Assembly: GCA_018665625.1 (NCBI GenBank)
Contig: JABJCF010000449.1
Coordinates: forward strand, 1 to 8,340
DNA length: 8,340 nt
Direction: 5' to 3'
Source: Nitrospina sp.
GTDB lineage: Bacteria > Nitrospinota > Nitrospinia > Nitrospinales > VA-1
Position numbers and translations under genes: made by a program. Below, piece by piece: positions 1-6,574 of the stretch; position 1 is the stretch's first letter, and every line of letters starts with the position of its first letter. The notes below the pieces were generated by a model. That model searched no databases, had not been told where the DNA came from, and saw only the letters and a program-made list of their open reading frames with translations.

Positions 1-315
1 CACATCATCCATTTCAAGGTTGGAATCCACACGTTTGAAATGATTGTGAACGGCAACTGAAAGAATTTTTTTGCAGCGTTCCTGATTAATAATGTATTGA
101 TCAAGATGACTGTAAATTTCTTTGGGCTTGAGCAAATGCTGAAAGTCTTCACCCTTTTCCTGGGCCCATTCTTCCACCATGATTTCATTGCATAGCTCAA
201 TGCATTCATCACAGATGTAGACGCTGGGTCCAGCAATCAGTTTTTTGACTTCTTCCTGACTCTTTCCGCAAAAAGAACAGCGGTAGTTTCCGGTGGTAGT
301 GCTTTTTTTGGCCAT
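1..315 (-). CDS. clpX: ATP-dependent Clp protease ATP-binding subunit ClpX, N-terminal 105 residues (cut by window edge)
   Basis: ClpX is the AAA+ unfoldase that recognises tagged or damaged cytosolic proteins and feeds them into the ClpP chamber. Visible here is the ClpX zinc-binding domain, with four cysteines at residues 13, 16, 35 and 38 (C-S-F-C ... C-D-E-C). The spacing and surrounding residues ([14 protein letters not shown]) are diagnostic. It continues into the linker and the start of the AAA+ module ([15 protein letters not shown], near residues 75-89). The Walker motifs lie outside the window. The ATG at 313-315 is preceded by a modest GAGGG ribosome site. It sits 49 nt downstream of the clpP stop, so cotranscription with clpP is likely. 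The family call is near certain; only the start of the gene is seen. Confidence 0.97.
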   Translation of the reverse strand, partial: MAKKSTTTGNYRCSFCGKSQEEVKKLIAGPSVYICDECIELCNEIMVEEWAQEKGEDFQHLLKPKEIYSHLDQYIINQERCKKILSVAVHNHFKRVDSNLEMDDV

Positions 316-364
316 AAAGCCCTCATTTTAAGTTGGCTCTGATTTCAACAGATGTAAATCCGTT

Positions 365-994
365 TTATTTTTTGCCTTTATCGTCTTTCTTAACTTCATC
401 GCGATTACTGATAACGCTATCAATCAAACCATATGTTTTTGCTTCTTCTCCTGTCATATAGTGATCGCGTTCGGTGTCTTTATTGACCTGGGCTACGTCT
501 TTCCCGGAGTGCTTCGCCATGATGCCATCCAGAATAGAGCGGATGCGAGAAATCTCTTTTGCCTGGATTTCAATATCGGTATGCTGCCCCTGAAATCCGC
601 CACTGGGCTGGTGGATCATAATCCGCGCATGTGGAAGAGCAAAACGTTTGTTTGGAGCTCCAGCGGTTAAAAGCAGCGCGCCCATGCTGGCAGCCTGACC
701 AATACAAATGGTCTGAACATCGGGTTTGATGTATTGCATGGTGTCATAAATTGCCATCCCCGAACTGACTTGTCCACCCGGGCTGTTTATATAAAGGTAA
801 ATATCTTGATCTGGCTCATCCGACTCCAGGAATAATAACTGCGCAATAATAAGATTCGCCATATGGTCTTCAATGGCAGAACCGATAAAAATAATACGGT
901 CTTTTAACAGACGCGAATAAATATCATAAGATCGCTCTCCGCGACTGGTTTGTTCTACAACAATGGGTACTAACTGGTTGTGAATGGAATTCAT
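365..994 (-). CDS. clpP: ATP-dependent Clp protease proteolytic subunit ClpP
   Basis: Serine protease subunit that forms the tetradecameric chamber of ClpXP/ClpAP in the cytosol. The 209-residue length is normal for the family. The catalytic triad is visible: Ser103 in GQAASMGA, His128 in MIHQPSGG, and Asp177 in the ERDHYMT segment. Their spacing matches the E. coli enzyme. The oxyanion region ([11 protein letters not shown], about residues 70-79) and the handle helix (about 138-162) are intact. The C-terminus is a short lysine/aspartate-rich tail. The ATG follows an AGAGAG purine run, a weak ribosome site. The gene lies between tig and clpX in the usual order, with 119 nt separating it from tig, enough for its own promoter, although I could not identify a convincing one. 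Nothing suggests inactivity. Confidence 0.98.
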   Translation of the reverse strand: MNSIHNQLVPIVVEQTSRGERSYDIYSRLLKDRIIFIGSAIEDHMANLIIAQLLFLESDEPDQDIYLYINSPGGQVSSGMAIYDTMQYIKPDVQTICIGQAASMGALLLTAGAPNKRFALPHARIMIHQPSGGFQGQHTDIEIQAKEISRIRSILDGIMAKHSGKDVAQVNKDTERDHYMTGEEAKTYGLIDSVISNRDEVKKDDKGKK

Positions 995-1087
995 TTTTCT
1001 CTCTTGATTAGGACTAAGGTGAGATGAACCGCCTTCTGGCTCGAATTTGGACCGGAAAGGATTGTCGGCTTGTAAGTCATTTAGAAA

Positions 1088-1101
1088 TAGTTAGATAACT
1101 A
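1088..1101. other. 14-bp palindrome in the tig-clpP gap
   Basis: TAGTTA-GA-TAACTA is a perfect 6-bp inverted repeat with a 2-bp spacer, just downstream of the tig stop and about 95 nt upstream of the clpP start. The spacer is too short for a good RNA hairpin, so a protein-binding half-site pair is the more natural reading. No promoter element around it is clear enough to name. It could be a chance AT-rich palindrome. Confidence 0.3.
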
Positions 1102-1113
1102 AAGACAGATTGA

Positions 1114-2478
1114 CTATTTATTATCTGCAATTAAATCTTTTCTGTCAACCATTACTTCTTTTAAGGTCACCTTTTCAAGGGCGGAATTTAGGGTTTTGTC
1201 TCGCTTCATGCGGCTATGCAATCGCGCCAGCACACCGTTTTTTTCCCATTCCCTTTTCATCTGCGCCAGGCTACCTCCCCCTCCTAACATTTTGGCCATA
1301 TTTTGGAGTTCCTGATCCAACTCTTCCGGGGTGACTTCCAGATCGAGGTCGCGCGACAGTTGATCGAGAATCAACTCTTCACTCAGGGCTTTCACTGCGG
1401 GTTCCTTATATTGAGCAATGAGCTCAGGTGTGACGGTTTCTTCATGCGCGTGATCGTGGTCATGGTCGTGGCCGTGATCATGATCGTGCTGGGTTTCTTT
1501 TCCTTGTTTCTTATTGGCTTGGTCGGACATGAACTTGACCTGTTCTTTGATCAGCCCTTCTGGTAGCTCGATAAGGTTTTGCTCTGTGAGCTTTTCGGCG
1601 AACTCTTTTTTGGTTGCCTTGAGAGCTTCGTTTCGCTCATAGTCTTCCAGCTCTGCCCGGACTTTGGTCTTCATATCTTCCAGGCTTTCATATTTTTTTT
1701 CAGGGTCCAAATCCTTTGCAAACTCGTCATTCAGTTCAGGCAATTCCTGCACTTGAATGCCTTTCAAGATAATATTGAAATTGACGTCTTTCCCGGCGAT
1801 TTCTTTATTTTGATAATCTTCCGGCACTTGGACTTTTATGTCTCGGTTATCCCCAATTTCCATGCCGATCATGCCCTTATCAAGGCCTTCAATCAACTGT
1901 CCTCCCCCAACCTGAATGACCTGGTCCTGGGCCGCGCCGCCTTCAAAAGGTTTGTCGCCCAACATGCTGGTGAAATCGATTTTTATCAGGTCTTTTTCCT
2001 GCACCGGGCGATCCGTGACCTCAACGGTTTTGGCCTTTCTTTGGCGGAAAGCTTCAATGGTTTGATCTACTTCTTCATCCGTAATTCGAGGAATTTTCAT
2101 TTCCATCTCGATGCCGGAATATTCCTGAATGTCCACAGTCGGAAGTACTTCCACAGAGGCCGATACGGATATATCGGTGCCCTCTTCAGCATTGACTTCC
2201 AAAAGATGCGGTTGCCCAATGGCACGTAACTCTTTTTCGGCGATGGCATTGTTAAGCTCATTGCTGATGAGATTGCTCAATACCTCTTTTTTAACATCCT
2301 GTCCGAATTGTTTTTCCAGAATGGAGGCAGGAACCTTTCCCTTACGGAAACCAGGGACCTTAACTTCTCTTCCAAGCTTCTGGTAGTATTTATCTATTTC
2401 CTTTTTGTAGTTCTGCTGAGGAATCACAAATTTAATTTTTTTATTACATGAATCTACATCTTCAATTTCTATGTCCAT
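1114..2478 (-). CDS. tig: trigger factor, ribosome-associated chaperone, with a histidine-rich insertion
   Basis: Trigger factor binds at the ribosome exit tunnel and shields nascent chains; it also has peptidyl-prolyl isomerase activity. The N-terminal ribosome-binding domain (about 1-115) contains the signature G43-F44-R45-K46-G47-K48-VP. The FKBP-like PPIase domain spans roughly 155-245. The rest is the helical C-terminal chaperone domain. At 454 residues it is somewhat longer than the roughly 430-residue E. coli protein. Part of the excess is an insertion at about 325-347 with eight histidines at every second position (H331 to H345), alternating mostly with aspartate. Such tracts bind Ni, Zn or Cu in proteins like SlyD, but metal binding here is inference. 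A GGAAAG ribosome site lies 4 nt before the ATG. The gene lies between tRNA-Leu and clpP, the usual neighbourhood. Confidence 0.97.
   Translation of the reverse strand: MDIEIEDVDSCNKKIKFVIPQQNYKKEIDKYYQKLGREVKVPGFRKGKVPASILEKQFGQDVKKEVLSNLISNELNNAIAEKELRAIGQPHLLEVNAEEGTDISVSASVEVLPTVDIQEYSGIEMEMKIPRITDEEVDQTIEAFRQRKAKTVEVTDRPVQEKDLIKIDFTSMLGDKPFEGGAAQDQVIQVGGGQLIEGLDKGMIGMEIGDNRDIKVQVPEDYQNKEIAGKDVNFNIILKGIQVQELPELNDEFAKDLDPEKKYESLEDMKTKVRAELEDYERNEALKATKKEFAEKLTEQNLIELPEGLIKEQVKFMSDQANKKQGKETQHDHDHGHDHDHDHAHEETVTPELIAQYKEPAVKALSEELILDQLSRDLDLEVTPEELDQELQNMAKMLGGGGSLAQMKREWEKNGVLARLHSRMKRDKTLNSALEKVTLKEVMVDRKDLIADNK
1444..1488 (-). repeat. His/Asp-coding six-base repeat tract inside tig
   Basis: This stretch encodes residues 331-345 of trigger factor and consists of imperfect repeats of a hexamer reading CAC/CAT then GAT/GAC on the coding strand. 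It gives eight histidines alternating with aspartate, one glycine and one alanine. Codon use within the tract is mixed (CAT and CAC, GAT and GAC), so it is not a pure microsatellite. The length could still vary between strains by slippage or unequal exchange. Confidence 0.8.
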
Positions 2479-2550
2479 AATCTTTCCAAATTTTCTAAAG
2501 TTTTAACAAACCATTAGGCGTTGGGCCTATTGATCTATTTATTATTGTTT

Positions 2551-2564
2551 CTCCCGCCAGGGAG
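2551..2564 (-). other. hairpin directly after the 3' end of tRNA-Leu
   Basis: On the minus strand the base immediately after the tRNA discriminator begins a perfect 5-bp stem, CTCCC-TGGC-GGGAG, with a 4-nt loop. It is followed by AAACAATAATAAAT rather than a U-tract, so it is not a classical intrinsic terminator. It may act in 3' processing of a tRNA-tig cotranscript or as a weak attenuator. A second, smaller hairpin (AGGC/GCCT) lies at 2516-2528, before the tig ribosome site. Confidence 0.4.
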
Positions 2565-2646
2565 TGCCGGTGGAGGGACTCGAACCCCCACGCCCGAAAG
2601 CACTAGTTCCTAAAACTAGCGTGTATACCAATTTCACCACACCGGC
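2565..2646 (-). tRNA. tRNA-Leu (anticodon UAG)
   Basis: The 82-nt sequence folds as a class II tRNA. The acceptor stem is GCCGGTG with CACCGGC, discriminator A at 2565. The D-stem is GTG/CAC. The anticodon stem is CTAGT/ACTAG with loop TTTAGGA, and the anticodon is at 2610-2612. A roughly 13-nt variable arm of the leucine type follows. The T-arm is GGGGG-TTCGAGT-CCCTC with one G-U pair. UAG reads CUA and, with modification, other CUN leucine codons. The 3' CCA is not encoded (CTC follows), so it must be added by a nucleotidyltransferase. The gene stands 86 nt upstream of tig on the same strand. Confidence 0.96.
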
Positions 2647-2668
2647 TTATTTCCAAAATTGCTCGCAG

Positions 2669-2677
2669 AATATACCA
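2669..2677 (-). promoter_or_regulatory. likely extended -10 promoter of tRNA-Leu (and perhaps tig)
   Basis: On the minus strand TGG-TATATT is an extended -10 element (TGnTATATT, one mismatch to TATAAT). It would start transcription at about 2662, giving a leader of some 16 nt before the mature tRNA. No good -35 hexamer is seen at 16-18 nt, which is tolerated with an extended -10. This promoter could also serve tig by readthrough. Confidence 0.45.
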
Positions 2678-2774
2678 CTTTATATGGAATTAAGTAGAAA
2701 GAAAAGCCCCCGAATGGATATAGATAAAATAAGGAAGGAATTTGCCGTTTTTCGGCTTAAATTATTGGGAAGGG

Positions 2775-3278
2775 CTATTCGTCTCCCAATTCAGACTGAA
2801 GTGCTGAAATATCATCCTGAAGGAGGGTGTAATCAATTTCCAGTTTGTCGCAGAATTTTCTTAGGAAAGAGTGCATGATAAGAACACAATGCCATTCATC
2901 AAAAAGTTCGTCACTTTTTCCACAAAATTTTTCATACTCCGAAAAACCTTTTTCTATAGTTTCCAGTAGTTTTCCAAACCCTGCCAGCTCATCGAGCTCT
3001 GAATAGGTCGCATCCAGATCGTGATCCCAGAAACTTTCATCAGATTGTTCGGGGTTGATAGACGCCAGATACTGATCATCAATTTCCTTAAAGTCTAAAT
3101 CAATCTGCTTGCAATAACTGCGTAAATTATTGAAGGCGATGAAAAGACATTCGTAGCCGCCGACTTCGTTTTCCTCCTCAGCATTTAATTCAGAAATATC
3201 TTCATCGACCCAGTCAAACATTTCAAAAAATGCATCAAGGTTGGATTTTTCTTCTGGAGAGGAGTCGTTGGAATTCAT
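2775..3278 (-). CDS. acidic protein of unknown function with an internal duplication
   Basis: I do not recognise this 167-residue protein. It is strongly acidic, predicted helical, and has no signal peptide or membrane segment, so it is probably cytosolic. Two units align without gaps: residues 42-71 and 129-158. Shared positions include Cys44/Cys131, Ile47/Ile134, Leu52-Arg53/Leu139-Arg140, Cys56/Cys143 and Asp62/Asp149, with many conservative matches between (Tyr/Phe before the second Cys, Phe/Tyr after the Asp). The paired cysteines 12 residues apart might bind metal or simply pack helices. I chose the ATG at 3276-3278, 4 nt after the upstream stop, with a weak GAGA ribosome site. A TTG at 3291-3293 in frame would add five residues but overlaps the upstream gene. 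It is the last gene of the mutase/LbH operon, which suggests a related or translation-coupled role. Confidence 0.8.
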   Translation of the reverse strand: MNSNDSSPEEKSNLDAFFEMFDWVDEDISELNAEEENEVGGYECLFIAFNNLRSYCKQIDLDFKEIDDQYLASINPEQSDESFWDHDLDATYSELDELAGFGKLLETIEKGFSEYEKFCGKSDELFDEWHCVLIMHSFLRKFCDKLEIDYTLLQDDISALQSELGDE

Positions 3279-3282
3279 AGAA

Positions 3283-4056
3283 TTATTTCTCAATAATGCG
3301 AGGTTTTCGATCTTTTGAGGTAAGAACAGTGTTGGGGGGATAATACCCTTTGGGAACCATCAAATTGGGATAAACCCAGGTGCTTTTACCTATCAATGTT
3401 CCCGGGCATAGAACTGCATTGCATCCCAATTCAGCATGGTCTCCGACAATGGCCCCCAGCTTTTCCATGCCCGTTTTAAAATCTTCAGATTCGAGTGGAA
3501 TTTGAATGGGATGGATAAAACCTTTTTCTTTTTCTTCTTTGCTTCGAAACTGCAAATTAGCAAGTTTGGATCCGGCGCCCATATTGACATGGCGACCCAC
3601 GATGCTGTCACCAATGTAATTAAAATGTCCCGCTTCACTGTGGTCCATCATGATACTGTTTTTAATTTCTGTTGCATGACCTATGACGCAGCCTTTTCCC
3701 GCAAAAACATTTCCACGAACATATGCGCCTTGGCGGATATCGCAATTTTTTCCGATCACTGCCGGGCCCTTAATGATCGCTGAGGGTTCTAACCGGGTGC
3801 CCACATCGATAAAAATATCTAATTCCTTTAAGTGGACTGCCTGATCGAGCTTCATCCATTTTTGGATGAACAATCCCTTCTCATTACTGTCTACACAAAC
3901 TCCCTCGGAAAAGTGAGTGCCAGTTTTATCTTGAAGTAATGAATGTAATAGGGAGTTGAGGCTTTTTAAAGGGTCCCAAACACGATCTGCGCCCGAAAAT
4001 AGGGTCTTATACGGTTCGCTGTTCAAGTCTGAAAAAAACAGAGAGAAGTCTTTCAT
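3283..4056 (-). CDS. left-handed beta-helix sugar-phosphate acyltransferase, GlmU C-terminal-like, no nucleotidyltransferase domain
   Basis: A 257-residue stand-alone LbH protein. Hexapeptide repeats (such as IIKGPAVIGKNCDI, YVRGNVFAGKGCVIG and AIVGDHAELGCNAVL) run from about residue 85 to 230. The segment E-AGHFNYIGD matches the acetyltransferase active site of GlmU. By spacing from the catalytic histidine, Lys132, His144, Tyr147, Asn158, Asn167 and Lys173 line up with E. coli GlmU Lys351, His363, Tyr366, Asn377, Asn386 and Lys392. Database entries of this type are often called glucose-1-phosphate thymidylyltransferase, but no Rossmann-like nucleotidyltransferase domain is present. The roughly 80-residue N-terminus (DRVWDPLKSLNSLL) is typical of these short homologues. 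I chose the ATG at 4054-4056 because GGGAAA precedes it and it follows the mutase stop (4059) by 2 nt. The ATG at 4077 would overlap the mutase gene. Acetylation of an amino-sugar phosphate is likely; the substrate is unknown. Confidence 0.9.
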   Translation of the reverse strand: MKDFSLFFSDLNSEPYKTLFSGADRVWDPLKSLNSLLHSLLQDKTGTHFSEGVCVDSNEKGLFIQKWMKLDQAVHLKELDIFIDVGTRLEPSAIIKGPAVIGKNCDIRQGAYVRGNVFAGKGCVIGHATEIKNSIMMDHSEAGHFNYIGDSIVGRHVNMGAGSKLANLQFRSKEEKEKGFIHPIQIPLESEDFKTGMEKLGAIVGDHAELGCNAVLCPGTLIGKSTWVYPNLMVPKGYYPPNTVLTSKDRKPRIIEK

Positions 4057-4058
4057 AA

Positions 4059-6092
4059 TCAATTTCCCAAGTACCATTTCCCAAGCGAGGTCAATTGGAA
4101 ACCTTTGAGGCTCATTTCAATGATTCCCTGTTTTTGCATTTCAGCCACCAGTCTGGTTTTGGAGCGTTTTTCGATTTTTAAATCTTTTTCATTTATAGTT
4201 TGTGAGGCGATTTGACTCAGAGCATGTAATTCTAACTTATAAAAATGATGATCGCAGTCTTTCAGATGGGTGAATAGTATTTTTATAGCTTCCCTGCCCA
4301 TTTGAGCCAGTTTAGATGCGTCTGATTTACTTCCTCGAAGATTGATGCTTATTTTATTTTCAGTGCCAGAGTTTCTCACAAAGATTCCCGCTTTCCCTTT
4401 TGCAAGTGAAATATATAACATATCGGGGTCTTCTGGGAAATTACGAGTGGCAACATCATAGTTTCTCTTTTTTGCCTCACGTAAAATGCTCTGCTTTACC
4501 TTTTTCCAGACCCATGAATCCTTGAAAAATAATTCCTGATGAATGTAGTAAACGTATAGTGTGCCCTTAAAACCTGGGTTAAAAGGCCGACTCACTTTAG
4601 TGTAATATTTTTTTGGCGAAAGGGATAGGTGGTTAGTTGCAGCAAGGGTGTTCAGCGCACTTTTGAGACCATTGCCAGAATAAATCGATATGGCTTCCCT
4701 GTCAGGCAGAGTGAGTTTTGCTTCTGTAATATTATGCCCGGTTTCTTCACTGCCAACGGCTAAAACAGGTTTTAAATTTTTGTCCTCTTTGTTTTCGCTT
4801 AAAACTTCTTCCAGTCGTTTAAGAGATTCAATACTGGTAATGCCTGTCTTTTTCAGTTTTTGTGTTTCACGAATAAAGGCGTTACGTATTTTTGTAGAAC
4901 AACTAGGATCTTTTGCTTTTTGTTCCAGCTCCCTTAAACGGATTTTTAGAAGAATCCATTTGTCCCCGACAGCGGTCAATTCAGGTTTTAATCCCATTTT
5001 TTCGGCTGCCATTGCAGCGTTGAGATCGCTTTCAACGGTATTAATGTACAAAGAGTTTTTATACTTTTTGGGGAAGTGGGTTGAGAGGTGTTGCGCCTGT
5101 AAAATAGCGGTTTCATCGCCGCTCAATATCCAAAGTGCATCCTGAAAAGGATCGTATTCCAGCATGAAAAAACGATCTGCATCGGCATCAAAGATAGTCC
5201 CGACAACACGCATTTCACCTTTGGTAAGAGAGGGTTTGTTTTTTCGGCCGATTTCAAATAGTTTTTTAATTGCTTTGTGGCGGCGAAAAAAACCTGCGGG
5301 AACTTTTATTTCCTCAGGGGTGATCCGATCTCTGCCTTCGAGGTCGGCGACACCGGAAAATACATTTACGTCGCCGTTTAATTTATTGTTCACCTCAATT
5401 ACTTTTTCAAACCCTGCTTGAACAAAAACCTTTTTAGCAATTCCTGTGAGCGATCCGTTTGCAGGATCAACAACCAGAATAATGTTTTTTAAATTTATGG
5501 AGTGGTCTATCCAGGAGTTTTCTGGTGCCAGGGAAAAATGACTGAAAAGTTCCAGAGCTTTTTCTCGGTAATCTTTACGCTTGCCCTTTAGTGATATTTT
5601 TTTTATCGATGAGTATTTTTGCTGCAAAACACATTGCGTTAATTGCAAATCATCTGACGGCAGAGGTTTCATGCCGTGAAAAGGAGGAAATAGTTTTATT
5701 CCATTTTGATCATTAGGGTTGTGTGATGCGGTGATCATGATGCCGCAATCGGCCTTTTGGTGCAGCATGAATAGGGGCACTAGCGGAGTGGGCACCACTC
5801 CCAGAATCAAGGCGTCGGCTCCCGCCTTGCGAACTCCTTTTATGACGGCATCGATAAAAACTCCTGAAGGATCTCTGGGGTCCCACCCTACGACAACCTT
5901 TTTGGCGGATTTGGGTTTTGATAAATTTTTAATATGTGAATAGGCATAGAGTTCCATGAACTGCTCGGTGATCCAGCTTTTCTCCAAAAAAACTTGCTGT
6001 GGCGTGAGGCCCTTGCAATCTGGGATGTTCGATCGTTTTGTTTCCCGGCGTATGCCATCGGTGCCTTGGAGTCTTTGTTTGCCAGAGTTCAT
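4059..6092 (-). CDS. phosphoglucomutase/phosphomannomutase family protein (alpha-D-phosphohexomutase), enlarged
   Basis: All four active-site loops of the alpha-D-phosphohexomutases are visible. These are the phosphoserine loop TASHNP (Ser123), the metal loop D302-A-D-A-D306-R, the sugar loop GSEETGH (447-453), and the phosphate loop RNSGTE (573-578). An N-terminal GTDGIRR (10-16) resembles GlmM/PMM starts. The enzyme should move phosphate between C1 and C6 of a hexose phosphate in the cytosol; EETGH is nearer the EESGH of PMM/PGM than the EQSGH of GlmM, but the substrate cannot be fixed. At 677 residues it is far longer than the usual 440-550. There is a charged insertion at about 385-441, and a C-terminal extension at about 618-677 with a winged-helix feel (LVAEMQKQGIIEMSLKGFQLTSLG). 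The ATG is the only start; a stop lies five codons upstream, and there is no clear ribosome site. It heads the operon with the LbH acyltransferase. Confidence 0.93.
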   Translation of the reverse strand: MNSGKQRLQGTDGIRRETKRSNIPDCKGLTPQQVFLEKSWITEQFMELYAYSHIKNLSKPKSAKKVVVGWDPRDPSGVFIDAVIKGVRKAGADALILGVVPTPLVPLFMLHQKADCGIMITASHNPNDQNGIKLFPPFHGMKPLPSDDLQLTQCVLQQKYSSIKKISLKGKRKDYREKALELFSHFSLAPENSWIDHSINLKNIILVVDPANGSLTGIAKKVFVQAGFEKVIEVNNKLNGDVNVFSGVADLEGRDRITPEEIKVPAGFFRRHKAIKKLFEIGRKNKPSLTKGEMRVVGTIFDADADRFFMLEYDPFQDALWILSGDETAILQAQHLSTHFPKKYKNSLYINTVESDLNAAMAAEKMGLKPELTAVGDKWILLKIRLRELEQKAKDPSCSTKIRNAFIRETQKLKKTGITSIESLKRLEEVLSENKEDKNLKPVLAVGSEETGHNITEAKLTLPDREAISIYSGNGLKSALNTLAATNHLSLSPKKYYTKVSRPFNPGFKGTLYVYYIHQELFFKDSWVWKKVKQSILREAKKRNYDVATRNFPEDPDMLYISLAKGKAGIFVRNSGTENKISINLRGSKSDASKLAQMGREAIKILFTHLKDCDHHFYKLELHALSQIASQTINEKDLKIEKRSKTRLVAEMQKQGIIEMSLKGFQLTSLGKWYLGN

Positions 6093-6151
6093 AGTTTTGT
6101 GGATTTAGAAATTGAAAATAATTCCAAGTGAAGAATACCACATACCGAGCC

Positions 6152-6157
6152 TATAAT
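6152..6157 (+). promoter_or_regulatory. possible -10 element of the plus-strand small gene, overlapping the divergent -10
   Basis: The plus strand reads a perfect TATAAT here, shifted by one base from the minus-strand -10. The best -35 at 17-nt spacing (TGAAGA, 6129-6134) matches only 3 of 6, so an activator or a different promoter may be used. If active it would give a leader of about 100 nt before the gene at 6268. Confidence 0.35.
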
Positions 6158-6180
6158 ATTTGGAAAGGCTCTCTTGTCAG
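6153..6180 (-). promoter_or_regulatory. sigma-70-type promoter of the mutase operon
   Basis: On the minus strand, CTGACA (5 of 6 to the -35 consensus, 6175-6180) is followed after 16 nt by TATTAT (5 of 6 to the -10 consensus, 6153-6158). Predicted start of transcription is near 6146, leaving a leader of about 53 nt before the mutase ATG. Confidence 0.6.
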
Positions 6181-6267
6181 GCAGAGGGAAAAGGGGTAAG
6201 CTGTTCGCTCACAAAAATATTCCATATCGGGCAGGAACTTTTTCTGGATTAAAAAGAGGAGGGAACT

Positions 6268-6528
6268 ATGGCCTATAACGCTTTTGTTAAAAAAGATACT
6301 GTCGATGCCATTATTCGGACATCAGGGGAAAAGATAAAGGGGAAAATTTTCAAGCTTCCTAGTAATCGATTATTGGATATGTTGAATGAGGGGAGTGAAA
6401 GTTTTATTCCTGTGATCGATGCCAAAGTCTATTGCCTGGTCACTGGAAATATTTTGTTTCAGTCAGAATTTCTTGCCGTTAATAAACAACATATAATTCT
6501 GATTGCTGATCACCTGGTTCCCACATAA
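6268..6528 (+). CDS. small beta-rich conserved-looking protein of unknown function
   Basis: An 86-residue protein with an excellent ribosome site (GAGGAGGG, 4 nt before the ATG). No signal peptide, membrane span or cysteine cluster (one Cys, residue 56). Alternating hydrophobic residues predict mainly beta strands: VDAIIRT, KIKGKIFKL, FIPVIDAKVYCLV, NILFQSEFLAV, HIILIADH. The pattern of a short G-K-I-F strand, an R-L-L-D-M-L-N turn, then F-I-P-V-x-D-A-x-V recalls the small domains catalogued as DUF6812-like in many environmental bacteria. That assignment is from memory and is tentative. It stands alone between divergent and convergent neighbours, so it is probably monocistronic. Confidence 0.85.
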   Translation: MAYNAFVKKDTVDAIIRTSGEKIKGKIFKLPSNRLLDMLNEGSESFIPVIDAKVYCLVTGNILFQSEFLAVNKQHIILIADHLVPT

Positions 6529-6547
6529 AAATCCCGTTTGTGGGCCA
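6515..6547. terminator. hairpin between convergent genes, possible weak bidirectional terminator
   Basis: TGG-TT-CCCACA pairs with TGTGGG-CCA: nine pairs with a 2-nt bulge and a 13-nt loop that includes the stop codon of the plus-strand gene. It lies between the ends of two convergent genes. Neither side is followed by a clear T-tract, so termination efficiency is doubtful. Confidence 0.3.
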
Positions 6548-6574
6548 GAATCCGGGGAGGTAAAAGTAAAAACT

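Noticed and set aside
1579..2229. Long plus-strand open frame (216 codons) opposite tig
   Set aside because: It is antisense to a clear trigger factor gene, Phe/Leu/Ile-rich as expected from a shadow frame, and has no convincing ribosome site.
2744..2756. GCCG-TTTTT-CGGC hairpin as a terminator of the mutase operon
   Set aside because: The stem is only 4 bp and in the operon's direction it is followed by AAATTCC, not a U-tract.
2564..2878. Plus-strand frame across the tRNA
   Set aside because: Its N-terminus (GLEPPRPKALVPKTS) is the well-known false translation of the antisense of a tRNA T-arm region; it spans the tRNA-Leu gene.
4690..5145. Plus-strand 151-codon frame opposite the mutase gene
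   Set aside because: Ser/Phe-rich antisense shadow of a gene with all family motifs.
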